In this document: positions 8,447-16,884 of the stretch, piece after piece
Numbering within the stretch: position 1 is the stretch's first letter
Layout: each line of letters starts with the position of its first letter
Assembly (NCBI RefSeq): GCF_000429825.1
Contig: NZ_KE386958.1
Coordinates: forward strand, 1-49,578
Origin: Cohnella thermotolerans DSM 17683
GTDB lineage: Bacteria > Bacillota > Bacilli > Paenibacillales > Paenibacillaceae
Length of the DNA: 49,578 bases
Direction: 5' to 3'
The notes under the pieces: generated by a model
Seen by the model: the letters and a program-made list of their open reading frames with translations, nothing else
Told to the model about the DNA's origin: nothing
Databases searched by the model: none
Program-made: the position numbers and the translations under genes

Positions 8447-8485
8447 ATCGTTTTCTCCCCAATAATTTTTGGTACATATCGGCAA

Positions 8486-11146
8486 TCACATGTTTAATGA
8501 CCAACTTTTCCAGTATCCTTTTGGATCCAGGTTTGCAAGCCGTACCCATCCGTTTTGAACCTTTTGGCGGAACATATGATCATGATCCAGCAATCGCTCC
8601 ACATACTCTTGGGGTGCTTCAATGAGAATCAGCAAACGCAGAGAAGCATGATAGAACTCATGATCCGATTTCATCACAGACTGCCAGGGAAGTCCAGTTA
8701 ACAAGTCGCTCGCATTTCCTTGCATGACGCCGATTCCGGCAGTAACGGTTTGAGTTGCCTTATTTCCGCTTCCATAATAATGTGGCGCTACGGTAGACGC
8801 ATAATACTGAAGGTTTATCCATTGAGCCACCGTCGCTGGCCCAGTTATAATGTTCGCAAGCAACGTACCGTCATGATCCTTCTGCCAGTCATAATTGTGC
8901 AGAAAAACTCTTCCGTCCAAATTGCACTCCTTAGTAAGCCGGCGACTTCCAATGATAAATGCAGCGTTTCGTGCGAGTCCCCATTCAGGGCGCATTTCAC
9001 TCCAATCTTCCGCAAAACGTTGCATCTCGGTCGTCGCCTTACCAAATTGAGGCGCGAGATTGGGCAATTTCGACAATTGCTCTTTATTTACACGTTCCGT
9101 AACCTTTGGCAATACTGCACAAATTCGGTCAAATGCATGTTGGGCCGCTTTTGAGAGTTTGGGAACATATACCCAACGTAATTCATTAATGGTCGTGATA
9201 TGCTCGGCAGCCACGAATACTGTCTCTTCCGGAATTACAATCCCGTTGTGTGCCAAGGTATTCCTTACGTTTGGAAGGTTACACAAGCTGGCTAGAACTC
9301 GTGCGTTAAAACGGCCCGATGCCCCTCCACATGCACCGCAGTCTAACGAGGAAGCATACGGATTGTTGGTGCTGTGGCTACCATGACCGCAAATCACTAC
9401 TAATGGAGCAAAGTGATCGGTTAGCCCCATCATTTTCAGCGCTTGCCGGGCGTAATGCACCTTCTCTTCTTCAGAAAAACCAACCGGGAGTTCCGTTTCC
9501 GATTGCTCATAATCCAACGACAGCTCCGTAGAAGGTTTACGTAGCCATGCTTGTCGAATCTGTTGGAATACGCGACCTGCTTCCCGCGGGAAAAGACTGC
9601 GCCCCAACATCTGGAGACTAAGCCATGGACCGCTTACCTCCGGCAACAATAAGCTTGTAAGCAGGTTTTGTTTCATCATTTGAAACGTATGCTTAAGTGA
9701 GTTTACCGACTGCAGACGTTGTAGATATCGATTGGATTCAAATTCAGAAGCAAGCTCCTTTACTTTGCACTGCGGTTCGAGAATAACCGGTAAGGAGAAA
9801 TGGCCATGTTTGCTCCCAAGTTCAACCGTCTCAATAGGCAATCCGAAAAAACCGGCAACTCCATACGTGGCAAAAGGACCTTCTTTTTCAAGTGCGCGCC
9901 GAAAAGGCTCTGAACGTGTATCAATACAAAAAGCAAATTGTGCCATTACAGACTTTACATCGTTTGATACACATGGTTTCGATGAGATCTTTGCTTTCAG
10001 TTGCTCCTCGTATGTTTGTTCCCACGCTTCCAGCCAAATCCGTCTTCGGAGTATATCATCAAAACGATACGCAAGACTCAGACGCGCTTTTTGCTCCGAA
10101 GAAGACAACGCCGACCATTCTTCAATGGACAAGTCCCCCCAATGAACCCACGCCGCGATCAACGGAACCAGCCTTAATGCATATTCCGATTTTTGCTGAG
10201 TTAAAGGCAAATAAGGTTTGATGAATGCTTGTTCCATGGAAATGCGAACAGCCAAATATTCCAATAACAGTGACTTCTCTTCGGTAGATTGCTGTGAACG
10301 CCAAAGCATCATTCCCGCCCATCCTGGTAAAGAAAGCAGATGGGCCTCAAGATACCTCTGTATGAGTGGCTGGGAAATTTCAAGCGCCGACAGAGCCTCC
10401 AATAAAGCTTCGTGTGCTTCTTGCGGACATTTACTTAATTGCTTGCGTTGCGATGGACGAAGTGCCGGATCGTATTGAACAAGGCGGCGCCATGCGCGAA
10501 AGAAACCTTCCTTGCGATTGGGCATGGACCAGGCTGCCTGAGACTCGTCTAGGTACAATTTACACCATTTAATTACGTGGTGATCCAGATAGCTGGCCAC
10601 ATTGACGCCTTGTTGCCGTTCCACACGAAAACTCAAGGTTTGCATCGGTTGTTCCTCAAAAAACTGCAATGTCAGATGGCTCAGTTTCTTCGCCAAGACC
10701 GTTAATTCCGGTGCTTCTAGAACGTTGGCAGGCAGATTATCCAACCGAAGCGCGGCGCGACAAAATTTCTCAACGACGTCTCTTGGCAAATCAAGAGACT
10801 GTGAATCAAGCCAATGTCGGAAATTTGTTTCAAGATATTCCGGATCAATTTCCCCTCGATTCTTCGCGTCCTTCAGAATAGAAACATTAGGATATATATC
10901 TACATCGCAAACGGCTTTGAACCAACGTGCGACCTGTTCGAATGATTGCTCTTCCACCCCCGCCCAGGGATGACGGGCCGCAAATACTGAGATCGGTCCC
11001 AAGGGTGCGATGACTCGACTTGCGGACTTAACCAAATCGTGAATAGCGGGTTTAGAATCGGGAATCAGACCTTGATCAAATTGATCCGTTATTGCCGCTA
11101 CCTCTTCCAATTCTGATTGTTCGAGTAATGTTAATGATTCGATCAT
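8486..11146 (-). CDS. dabA: DabA, inorganic carbon transporter catalytic subunit (DUF2309)
   Basis: An 886-residue cytoplasmic subunit of the DAB complex, which couples ion flow through DabB to one-way hydration of CO2 and so builds up bicarbonate. Zinc and catalytic residues of the beta-carbonic-anhydrase-like site are visible: C407 and D409 in AFCIDTRSEPFR, H588 in ICGHGSHSTNNPY and C603 in LDCGACGG. Length is normal for the family. Its start overlaps the dabB stop by ATGA, and its ribosome site AAAGGAGGG lies inside the dabB end. The gene is AT-rich relative to the flanking host DNA, suggesting acquisition. Confidence 0.95.
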   Translation of the reverse strand: MIESLTLLEQSELEEVAAITDQFDQGLIPDSKPAIHDLVKSASRVIAPLGPISVFAARHPWAGVEEQSFEQVARWFKAVCDVDIYPNVSILKDAKNRGEIDPEYLETNFRHWLDSQSLDLPRDVVEKFCRAALRLDNLPANVLEAPELTVLAKKLSHLTLQFFEEQPMQTLSFRVERQQGVNVASYLDHHVIKWCKLYLDESQAAWSMPNRKEGFFRAWRRLVQYDPALRPSQRKQLSKCPQEAHEALLEALSALEISQPLIQRYLEAHLLSLPGWAGMMLWRSQQSTEEKSLLLEYLAVRISMEQAFIKPYLPLTQQKSEYALRLVPLIAAWVHWGDLSIEEWSALSSSEQKARLSLAYRFDDILRRRIWLEAWEQTYEEQLKAKISSKPCVSNDVKSVMAQFAFCIDTRSEPFRRALEKEGPFATYGVAGFFGLPIETVELGSKHGHFSLPVILEPQCKVKELASEFESNRYLQRLQSVNSLKHTFQMMKQNLLTSLLLPEVSGPWLSLQMLGRSLFPREAGRVFQQIRQAWLRKPSTELSLDYEQSETELPVGFSEEEKVHYARQALKMMGLTDHFAPLVVICGHGSHSTNNPYASSLDCGACGGASGRFNARVLASLCNLPNVRNTLAHNGIVIPEETVFVAAEHITTINELRWVYVPKLSKAAQHAFDRICAVLPKVTERVNKEQLSKLPNLAPQFGKATTEMQRFAEDWSEMRPEWGLARNAAFIIGSRRLTKECNLDGRVFLHNYDWQKDHDGTLLANIITGPATVAQWINLQYYASTVAPHYYGSGNKATQTVTAGIGVMQGNASDLLTGLPWQSVMKSDHEFYHASLRLLILIEAPQEYVERLLDHDHMFRQKVQNGWVRLANLDPKGYWKSWSLNM

Positions 11147-12678
11147 TTCTTATTCCCTCCTTTAGACATACTCAAAACAAGAAACTTTGGATGGCTTTCG
11201 ACCGAATTGGGATGAGGTTCACTCAATCGTACGAGCCATAGATACAACGCAGCAAAAGAGGTGGAAGAATGATGGCGAGTTGACCAAAAAACAACAGCAT
11301 TGCCGGATAGTAAAATAAATAGAACCAAAATGAGCAATGTTGCAGACGGAAGTACTACTTCCGAAACGGTGCCATGCAATAGATCCTTGAAAGCTGCATG
11401 GATGATGTTAAAAACGATTGTCACTCCAGCTATTAGAGAAAAGCCAACAATTCGCCCAATATGCCCGTGCCCCGAAGTCACAAGCTGTGTCCATGCAATC
11501 GACACGGACCATCCCAGAAGTAGTGCGCTAATGAAGTCATGACCCGTTCCATTGTCATTTATCCAATAACAGAACCCCACTGCCAGACCTAAAAGACCCC
11601 CTGCCGTATTCCATATAAGTGGCGAATGGCGGGTTGTAGGATTAGTTCGCTTATAGTGATGAACAACTGAACCTGCCTGCAAAAAAAGGGTGGATTTAAA
11701 TAGGCCATGTAACACTGCATGAATGATAGCTGCCAAATAAGCACCTAATGCACATTGAATCAGCATGAAGCCCATCTGGGCAATCGTAGAACCGACTAAC
11801 TGACGTTTATAGTCAACCTGGACCAAAATCATTCCTGTTCCCAGTAAGACGGAAAAACCCGAAAGAACGATCAAAAAGATTTGGGCTAAATCGCCGCTAA
11901 ATAGCGGTGCGAATCGAGTCAGTAGTATTCCACCGGCATTGACTATACCCGCATGCATCACTGCGGAGACAGGCGTTGGAGCAACGACTGAATCCAGTAA
12001 CCAGCGTTGAAAAGGGTATTGCGCGGCAGGAATCGCCACTGCGAACACCATCAGTAAATTTATGCCGGTTTTCTCCCACGAGCCAAGGTTCGTTAGACTG
12101 TCTTTGGCGAGCACAAAAGATAGCTGCCAGTGTCCAGTCGCTTGTGCGAGCCAGATGATGGCCAACAACATCATCAGCCAACTAAGCGTCAACCATTGCC
12201 CGGAACGCGCGATCGCAGTTTTAGCTGCTTGCCACTTTTTATTTAAACTTATGAGCCATGTGATTCCTAACAGAGTGAATCCCCAGAAAACCATAAGCCA
12301 ACGAAGATCATCGCTTAACCAGGCGACTGAGGCAGAACCTGTAGTGAAGGTGAAGAGCGCAAAATATTTTCTGTAATTACGGTCACCAAGCAAATAACGG
12401 ATGGAATAACGCTGTATTACAAAACCAATGGTGAGGACAAATAATGCTGTCAACCAAGCCAGGGGATCAAGGTGCCATGGACCATAAATCTTATTCGTTT
12501 TTAAAGTAACAAGATTCAACAGTGACATTAAGGGGGATAATCCATATATGCCAACATGGAAACGAACAAATTTCAAGGGAACGCGCGGATGCAGCATAAA
12601 AAGCGCGCTAAATAATGAAAGCGAAAGGGTTACAAAAAAGGTTATCGTTAATGAATTAGAGTTCAACAAAGTTAGCAT
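11143..12678 (-). CDS. dabB: DabB, NuoL-like membrane subunit of the inorganic carbon transporter
   Basis: A 511-residue polytopic membrane protein of the proton-conducting NuoL/MrpA family with about 13 hydrophobic segments. The signature VAPTPVSAVMHAGIVNAGG is the conserved core of these antiporter-like subunits. In the DAB system it passes cations to drive DabA. ATG 12678 follows GGAGGAAG. It is the first gene of the operon dabB-dabA-DUF2294-CA-like. A canonical promoter at 12869-12897 and a terminator hairpin at 12747-12811 lie in its leader, so expression is probably controlled by attenuation. Confidence 0.93.
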   Translation of the reverse strand: MLTLLNSNSLTITFFVTLSLSLFSALFMLHPRVPLKFVRFHVGIYGLSPLMSLLNLVTLKTNKIYGPWHLDPLAWLTALFVLTIGFVIQRYSIRYLLGDRNYRKYFALFTFTTGSASVAWLSDDLRWLMVFWGFTLLGITWLISLNKKWQAAKTAIARSGQWLTLSWLMMLLAIIWLAQATGHWQLSFVLAKDSLTNLGSWEKTGINLLMVFAVAIPAAQYPFQRWLLDSVVAPTPVSAVMHAGIVNAGGILLTRFAPLFSGDLAQIFLIVLSGFSVLLGTGMILVQVDYKRQLVGSTIAQMGFMLIQCALGAYLAAIIHAVLHGLFKSTLFLQAGSVVHHYKRTNPTTRHSPLIWNTAGGLLGLAVGFCYWINDNGTGHDFISALLLGWSVSIAWTQLVTSGHGHIGRIVGFSLIAGVTIVFNIIHAAFKDLLHGTVSEVVLPSATLLILVLFILLSGNAVVFWSTRHHSSTSFAALYLWLVRLSEPHPNSVESHPKFLVLSMSKGGNKK

Positions 12679-12742
12679 CTGACTTCCTCCAATGATCCAG
12701 GAAACTGTTTTATTTCATCACACACATTTGAATTTTTTCAAC

Positions 12743-12811
12743 AAAAAAACCGACAAATCCGGAAATTAATGGCCGCTTTTAACGCCATTAAATTCCGAAA
12801 ATTGTCGGTTT
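12743..12811 (-). terminator. Terminator/attenuator hairpin in the dabB leader
   Basis: The arms 12747-12773 and 12784-12811 are nearly complementary over 27 bases, around a 10-base loop. Both share AACCGACAA/TTGTCGGTT and TTAATGGC/GCCATTAA. On the minus strand the stem is followed by a run of seven T (12743-12749). It sits about 65 bp before dabB and downstream of its promoter. No minus-strand gene ends here, so an attenuator is more likely than an ordinary gene-end terminator. Confidence 0.75.
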
Positions 12812-12821
12812 ACTATCAACT

Positions 12822-12835
12822 AACCAATATTGGTT
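12822..12835. promoter_or_regulatory. 14-bp palindrome just after the dabB promoter
   Basis: AACCAATATTGGTT is a perfect palindrome about 30-40 bases downstream of the predicted transcription start. It could be an operator, or an RNA stem competing with the terminator hairpin. Confidence 0.5.
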
Positions 12836-12868
12836 TTTTGAAAAGTCTACCTTGTTTTTTCAAACAAA

Positions 12869-12897
12869 ATAATACCACTTGATTAATGTTCTGTCAA
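12869..12897 (-). promoter_or_regulatory. Sigma-A-type promoter of the dab operon
   Basis: On the minus strand TTGACA (12892-12897) and TATTAT (12869-12874) are separated by exactly 17 bp. Predicted transcripts start near 12862, leaving a leader of about 185 nt. Confidence 0.8.
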
Positions 12898-12977
12898 GAA
12901 CGCGCGATGACTCAGTTTAAAATGTTACTAAATAGGTATCGGTCACTCACGACGAAATGTTACCGAAGGGATGTGTT

Positions 12978-13808
12978 TTGAAACTGAGTATAAAAACGCG
13001 GCGTGAAGTGATCCGTTCCTTGGGTGATCAATATAAAGAGCGAAAACGCGTATTGCGAAGTCAGCAATTCTAGACACGCCGTGAATGTGCTTGGATGTCA
13101 TCGCAAGGATGCCATACGCGTTCTTGCAAACCCTCCTGCTCCTACGCCTTTGAAACGTAAACGGCCATTGGCCTACCAGGAAGCAATGCCTGTCATTCAA
13201 CGCGTATGGGAAGCGCTGGATTATCCATGTGCCGAGCGGCTGCATCCTGTTCTGCTTGAGACGGCTCAGATCCTTGTGCGTCAAGGTCACCTGTTTCTGA
13301 ACGACACTATCGTATCGCAATTGCAGGGGATTAGTCGTGCCACACTGGCACGAAGATTATCCGCGTTCCGGTCACCATAGGCCAAACCGACTGTGAGCAA
13401 ACGGAAGCCTTTTGCCGAACTTCGCGCGCAGGTCCACATGATCGCCTATGATTGGATAAGACGCATCCGGGCGCATTGAAAATCGATTTGGTCGAGCACA
13501 ACGGCGGATCGTTGCACGGGCACTTCGCCTAAACCTTAACAGTGAGATGTCGTCTCCGTCTACACCCGCTGACGCGCGCTGTTAGGCAAATCCCAACTCA
13601 CAGTGCTCCGCAAGGCTTAAGCAATCATCGCGGAGTGGCCCCTGCATCCTTGGGTGATCCTTAGTGATAACGGCCAAGAGTTTTTAAACGCTCCTTGAAA
13701 ACCTTTTGCGCTTATAACAACATCCGGTTCACCAGTAGCCGACCTTATCGTAAAAATGACAATGCTCACGTTGAGCAGAAAAACGGATTCCTTGTCCGCC
13801 AATTGTGA
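12978..13808 (+). pseudogene. Decayed transposase with an integrase (DDE) core
   Basis: Fragments in different frames line up with one transposase of the integrase-core type. KTRREVIRSLGDQYKERKR opens it; LGCHRKDAIRVL and PLKRKRPLAYQEAMPVIQRVWEAL come next (ORF 13024-13380); IDLVEHNGGSLHGHFA, VILSDNGQEFLNAP and FTSSRPYRKNDNAHVEQKNG carry DDE-domain motifs further on. Several stops and frameshifts separate them, so no active protein can be made. No clear inverted repeats were found at its edges. Confidence 0.75.
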
Positions 13809-13810
13809 CC

Positions 13811-13992
13811 GGTACAATCATATTAATGAAGGAACAGAGATTCCTCGGAAATGTACATAATTAATTATTATGGTACAAATTATGTACATATTTTATTTAT
13901 GTACAGTTAATAATGAATAATATAACCTAGGAAATTAAATTAAATGGATAATATAAAATACTTATGTACATTTATTTTATGGAGATATCCCT
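13811..13992. repeat. AT-rich stretch with repeated TGTACA sites
   Basis: TGTACA occurs at 13852, 13883, 13900 and 13965, most within ATGTACAT or TATGTACATA, with GGTACA variants at 13811 and 13872. The stretch is otherwise A/T only in large part and carries no gene. It ends where GC-rich msrAB coding sequence begins, so it may be the terminal binding region of the mobile element on its left. Confidence 0.55.
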
Positions 13993-14714
13993 ATCCGGGA
14001 GGGCAATTCCACGACCGGGGCTCCTCTTATCGAACGGCCATTTTCTACGCGAACGAGGAACAGAAGCGGAAGGCGGAGCAGTCGAAGAGGGAGCTGGAAG
14101 CGAGCGGGCGCTTCGACAAGCCCATCGTGACGGCGATCGAACCGGCGTCGGAATTTTATCCGGCGGAAGATTACCATCAGGATTTTCACAAGAAAAATCC
14201 GCTTCGCTACCGGATGTACCGCAAAGGCTCCGGCCGCGACGACTTTATCGCCCGGCATTGGAATACTGAGAAGGATAAAGAGAAGCTGAGATCGAAGCTG
14301 ACGGATTTGCAGTTCGAAGTGACGCAGAACAACGGGACGGAGCCGCCGTTCCGCAACGAATACTGGGATAATCACCGGGAAGGTCTGTACGTGGACATCG
14401 TCTCCGGGGAGCCGCTGTTCAGCTCGCGGGACAAATACGATTCGGGCTGCGGCTGGCCCAGCTTCACGAAGCCGATCTCGCCCGGCACCGTCAAGGAGAA
14501 GGAAGACTACAGCCACTTCATGATCCGCACGGAGGTGCGCAGTCGGGAAGCGGACTCCCATCTGGGGCACGTGTTCCCCGACGGTCCCGAGCCGACGGGC
14601 CTTCGGTATTGCATCAACTCCGCCGCTCTTCGCTTCATTCCGAAGGAGGATTTGGAGAAGGAAGGCTACGGCCGCTACCTCTCGTTGTTCGAAGAGCAGG
14701 AGACGACTCCGTAA
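13993..14714 (+). pseudogene. msrAB: Second msrAB copy, 5' end missing
   Basis: GC-rich sequence begins at the codons for [18 protein letters not shown], the middle of MsrA, and runs through a full MsrB domain ([28 protein letters not shown]) to the stop. The MsrA catalytic motif GGCFWC is missing, so only MsrB activity could remain. A chance in-frame ATG at 13944 inside the AT-rich stretch would give a 256-residue product, without a convincing ribosome site. Base composition matches host DNA, so this is probably the resident gene, cut when the mobile region arrived. A terminator follows at 14730. Confidence 0.88.
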
Positions 14715-14729
14715 TCGGGTTCGTTCGAG

Positions 14730-14757
14730 CCGTCCGGCCAGTGGCCGGGCGGTTTTT
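14730..14757 (+). terminator. Terminator after the resident msrAB
   Basis: CCGTCCGGCC pairs with GGCCGGGCGG across AGT, followed by five T. Confidence 0.85.
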
Positions 14758-14872
14758 GTCTAAGAAACTTCCGGCTGCGGACGAGCGCCCGCCCGGAAGT
14801 GTCTTTCGCGCTCCTTTGCCTGTCTATTGCCCGTTTGCTGTGCTACAATGCAAATATGGCGAGGTGACTGCA

Positions 14873-15253
14873 ATGGAGCAAACTCCGATCCAAACTCAAA
14901 TCTGCCCGCGATTTGAGAAGGCGATGAGCATCCTCAGCAAACGTTGGGCCGGACTGATCATTTTCCAACTGCTGTCGGGTCCCCAACGGTTCTGCGCGAT
15001 CGAATCGGCTCTTCCCAATATTAGCGGCCGGCTGCTGTCGGAGCGGCTTAAAGATTTGGAGCATGAAGGAATCGTCCGCCGCGACGTATATCCCGAGACT
15101 CCGGTACGCATCGAATATTCGTTGACCGACAAAGGCAAGGCGCTCCACAACATTTTTGCGGAGCTGGCCGCCTGGTCCCAGGAATGGATTCCGCCCGTGG
15201 ACGAAGCCGCGGAGGACGAGGAAGCGATTGACGCTTCGGGCGAATCGTGTTAA
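14873..15253 (+). CDS. HxlR-family transcriptional regulator
   Basis: A 126-residue winged-helix regulator. ATG 14873 follows GAGGTG. It has the HxlR pattern: CPRFEKAMSILSKRWAGLIIFQLL, then RFCAIESALPNISGRLLSERLKDLE, and the wing EYSLTDKGKAL. Cys11 before the first helix sits where the redox-sensing Cys of YodB/CatR-type regulators lies, so it may respond to quinones, aldehydes or thiol stress. An extended -10 (TGCTACAAT) lies upstream. A terminator separates it from the monooxygenase gene. The promoter at 39846 has an HxlR-like operator, but a link is only a guess. Confidence 0.85.
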   Translation: MEQTPIQTQICPRFEKAMSILSKRWAGLIIFQLLSGPQRFCAIESALPNISGRLLSERLKDLEHEGIVRRDVYPETPVRIEYSLTDKGKALHNIFAELAAWSQEWIPPVDEAAEDEEAIDASGESC

Positions 15254-15321
15254 ATTGAAGCTACTATTTCATACGATTTCGCTCGGATTTAAACGAGTAC
15301 CGGACGGCCGATTGGTCCACC

Positions 15322-15364
15322 AAAGGCGCCTAACCCTTGATCGCAAAGGGATGGGCGCTTTTTT
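15322..15364 (+). terminator. Terminator after the HxlR gene
   Basis: AAGGCGCC...CCCTT pairs with AAGGG...GGGCGCTT around GATCGC and is followed by six T. Confidence 0.8.
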
Positions 15365-15411
15365 GCTTGGCGGGACGGGGCTCGGTTGAACCGCAAGGAG
15401 GACAACGAACG

Positions 15412-16758
15412 ATGGCAAATCAAAGACAAATCAAGCTCTCGGCTTACCTGGTCGGAACGGGCATGCACGTCGCCTCGTGGAGGCTGCCTTCCGCGCAGGC
15501 GGACGCCAGCATCGATATCGACTACTACCGCAGATTGGCGCAGACGGCGGAGCGCGGCAAGTTCGACATCGCTTTTCTGGCGGACAGTCTGGCCATCAAC
15601 GAGCAATCCCACCCGAACATCCTGAACCGCTACGAGCCGATTACGCTGATCGCCGCCCTCGCGAGCTCCACGTCCCGCATCGGCGTCGTGGCGACGGCCT
15701 CGACTTCGTATTCCGAACCGTTCAACCTCGCCCGCCAATTTATGTCCGTCGATCACATCAGCAAAGGAAGGGCGGGCTGGAACATCGTCACGACGCGGGA
15801 TTTGTCGGGCAATACGGCGCGCAACTTCGGCGGCACGGAGCATTACGAGCACGACTTCCGCTACAAGCGGGCGGCGGAGTACCTCGAAGTGGTTCAAGGC
15901 TTGTGGAGCTCGTGGGAGGACGACGCCTTCATACGCGACAAGGAGAGCGGGCGTTTCTTCGACAAGAGCAAGATGCATCGCATCCACCACAAAGGGGAGT
16001 TTTTCTCCGTGGAGGGGCCGCTCAACATCGGCCGGTCCCCGCAAGGGCATCCGGTGCTCGTGCAGGCGGGCACGTCCGAAGCGGGCCAACAGTTTGCGGC
16101 GCAGACGGCGGAGGTCGTATTCTCCATTAAATACAACAAGGAGGACGCGATCGCCTACTACCGCGAATTCAAGGCGAAGGTGGCCGCTGCCGGCCGATCG
16201 CCCGACGACGTCGTCGTTCTGCAGGGCATCTCGCCCGTCATCGGGCGTACGGAGCGGGAAGCGCGGGAGAAGCTGGAGCTGCTGGAATCGCTGATTACGG
16301 AAGAGACGGGGCTCTCGTTCCTCTCGGACTATTTTCCGGGCGTGGATTTCAGCGGCTTCACCCTGGACTCGCGGGCGGCCGAAGTCGGACTGGACCGGCT
16401 TGAACTGAACAAGTCCGATTACCGGAAGCATCAGCCCGTCATCGCCCGGGAGAATCCGACGCTGCGGCAAGTGTATTCGCTGCTCACCGGATCGTTCAGC
16501 GGAGACCCGTTCGTCGGAACGCCGGAGAAAATCGCCGATACGCTGGAGGAGTGGTTCGTCGAGCGGGCGGCGGACGGCTTTATGCTGATGGCGCCGCAGC
16601 AGCCGGAGGGGCTCGAGGAATTCGTCGATCTCGTCATCCCCATTCTTCAGGAGAGAGGCTTGTTCCGTACCGAGTACGAAGGGGCGACACTGCGAGAAAA
16701 TTTAGGTCTGAAGCGTCCCGCGAACCGGTTCGCGGGCAAGGCGGGCGCCCTCTCCTGA
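15412..16758 (+). CDS. LLM-class flavin-dependent monooxygenase (NtaA/SnaA/DszA group)
   Basis: A 448-residue luciferase-like enzyme expected to use reduced FMN and oxygen to oxidise an organic substrate. The ATG at 15412 follows AAGGAGG by ten bases. Recognisable blocks are GMHVASWRLP near the N-terminus, FDIAFLADSLA, TLIAALASSTSRIGV, SKGRAGWNIVTT, and HPVLVQAGTSEAGQQFAA. These place it with nitrilotriacetate and dibenzothiophene-sulfone monooxygenases rather than SsuD. Substrate is unknown. No flavin reductase gene lies beside it. Confidence 0.88.
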   Translation: MANQRQIKLSAYLVGTGMHVASWRLPSAQADASIDIDYYRRLAQTAERGKFDIAFLADSLAINEQSHPNILNRYEPITLIAALASSTSRIGVVATASTSYSEPFNLARQFMSVDHISKGRAGWNIVTTRDLSGNTARNFGGTEHYEHDFRYKRAAEYLEVVQGLWSSWEDDAFIRDKESGRFFDKSKMHRIHHKGEFFSVEGPLNIGRSPQGHPVLVQAGTSEAGQQFAAQTAEVVFSIKYNKEDAIAYYREFKAKVAAAGRSPDDVVVLQGISPVIGRTEREAREKLELLESLITEETGLSFLSDYFPGVDFSGFTLDSRAAEVGLDRLELNKSDYRKHQPVIARENPTLRQVYSLLTGSFSGDPFVGTPEKIADTLEEWFVERAADGFMLMAPQQPEGLEEFVDLVIPILQERGLFRTEYEGATLRENLGLKRPANRFAGKAGALS

Positions 16759-16884
16759 ACCGGGCGGCTCTTCCGGCCATCTTCGCCCTCTCCTGCCGGT
16801 ATTCCGCGGTTGACATCGGCTTTGTTCTTGTTCAGTATACGTTATATGGACAAGGCAGAATCCGATTGGAGAGGTGTGTAGGAA

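Noticed and set aside
13944..14714. A complete 256-residue msrAB gene starting at ATG 13944
   Set aside because: The first 16 codons are AT-rich repeat DNA, the MsrA active site is absent and no ribosome site is seen.
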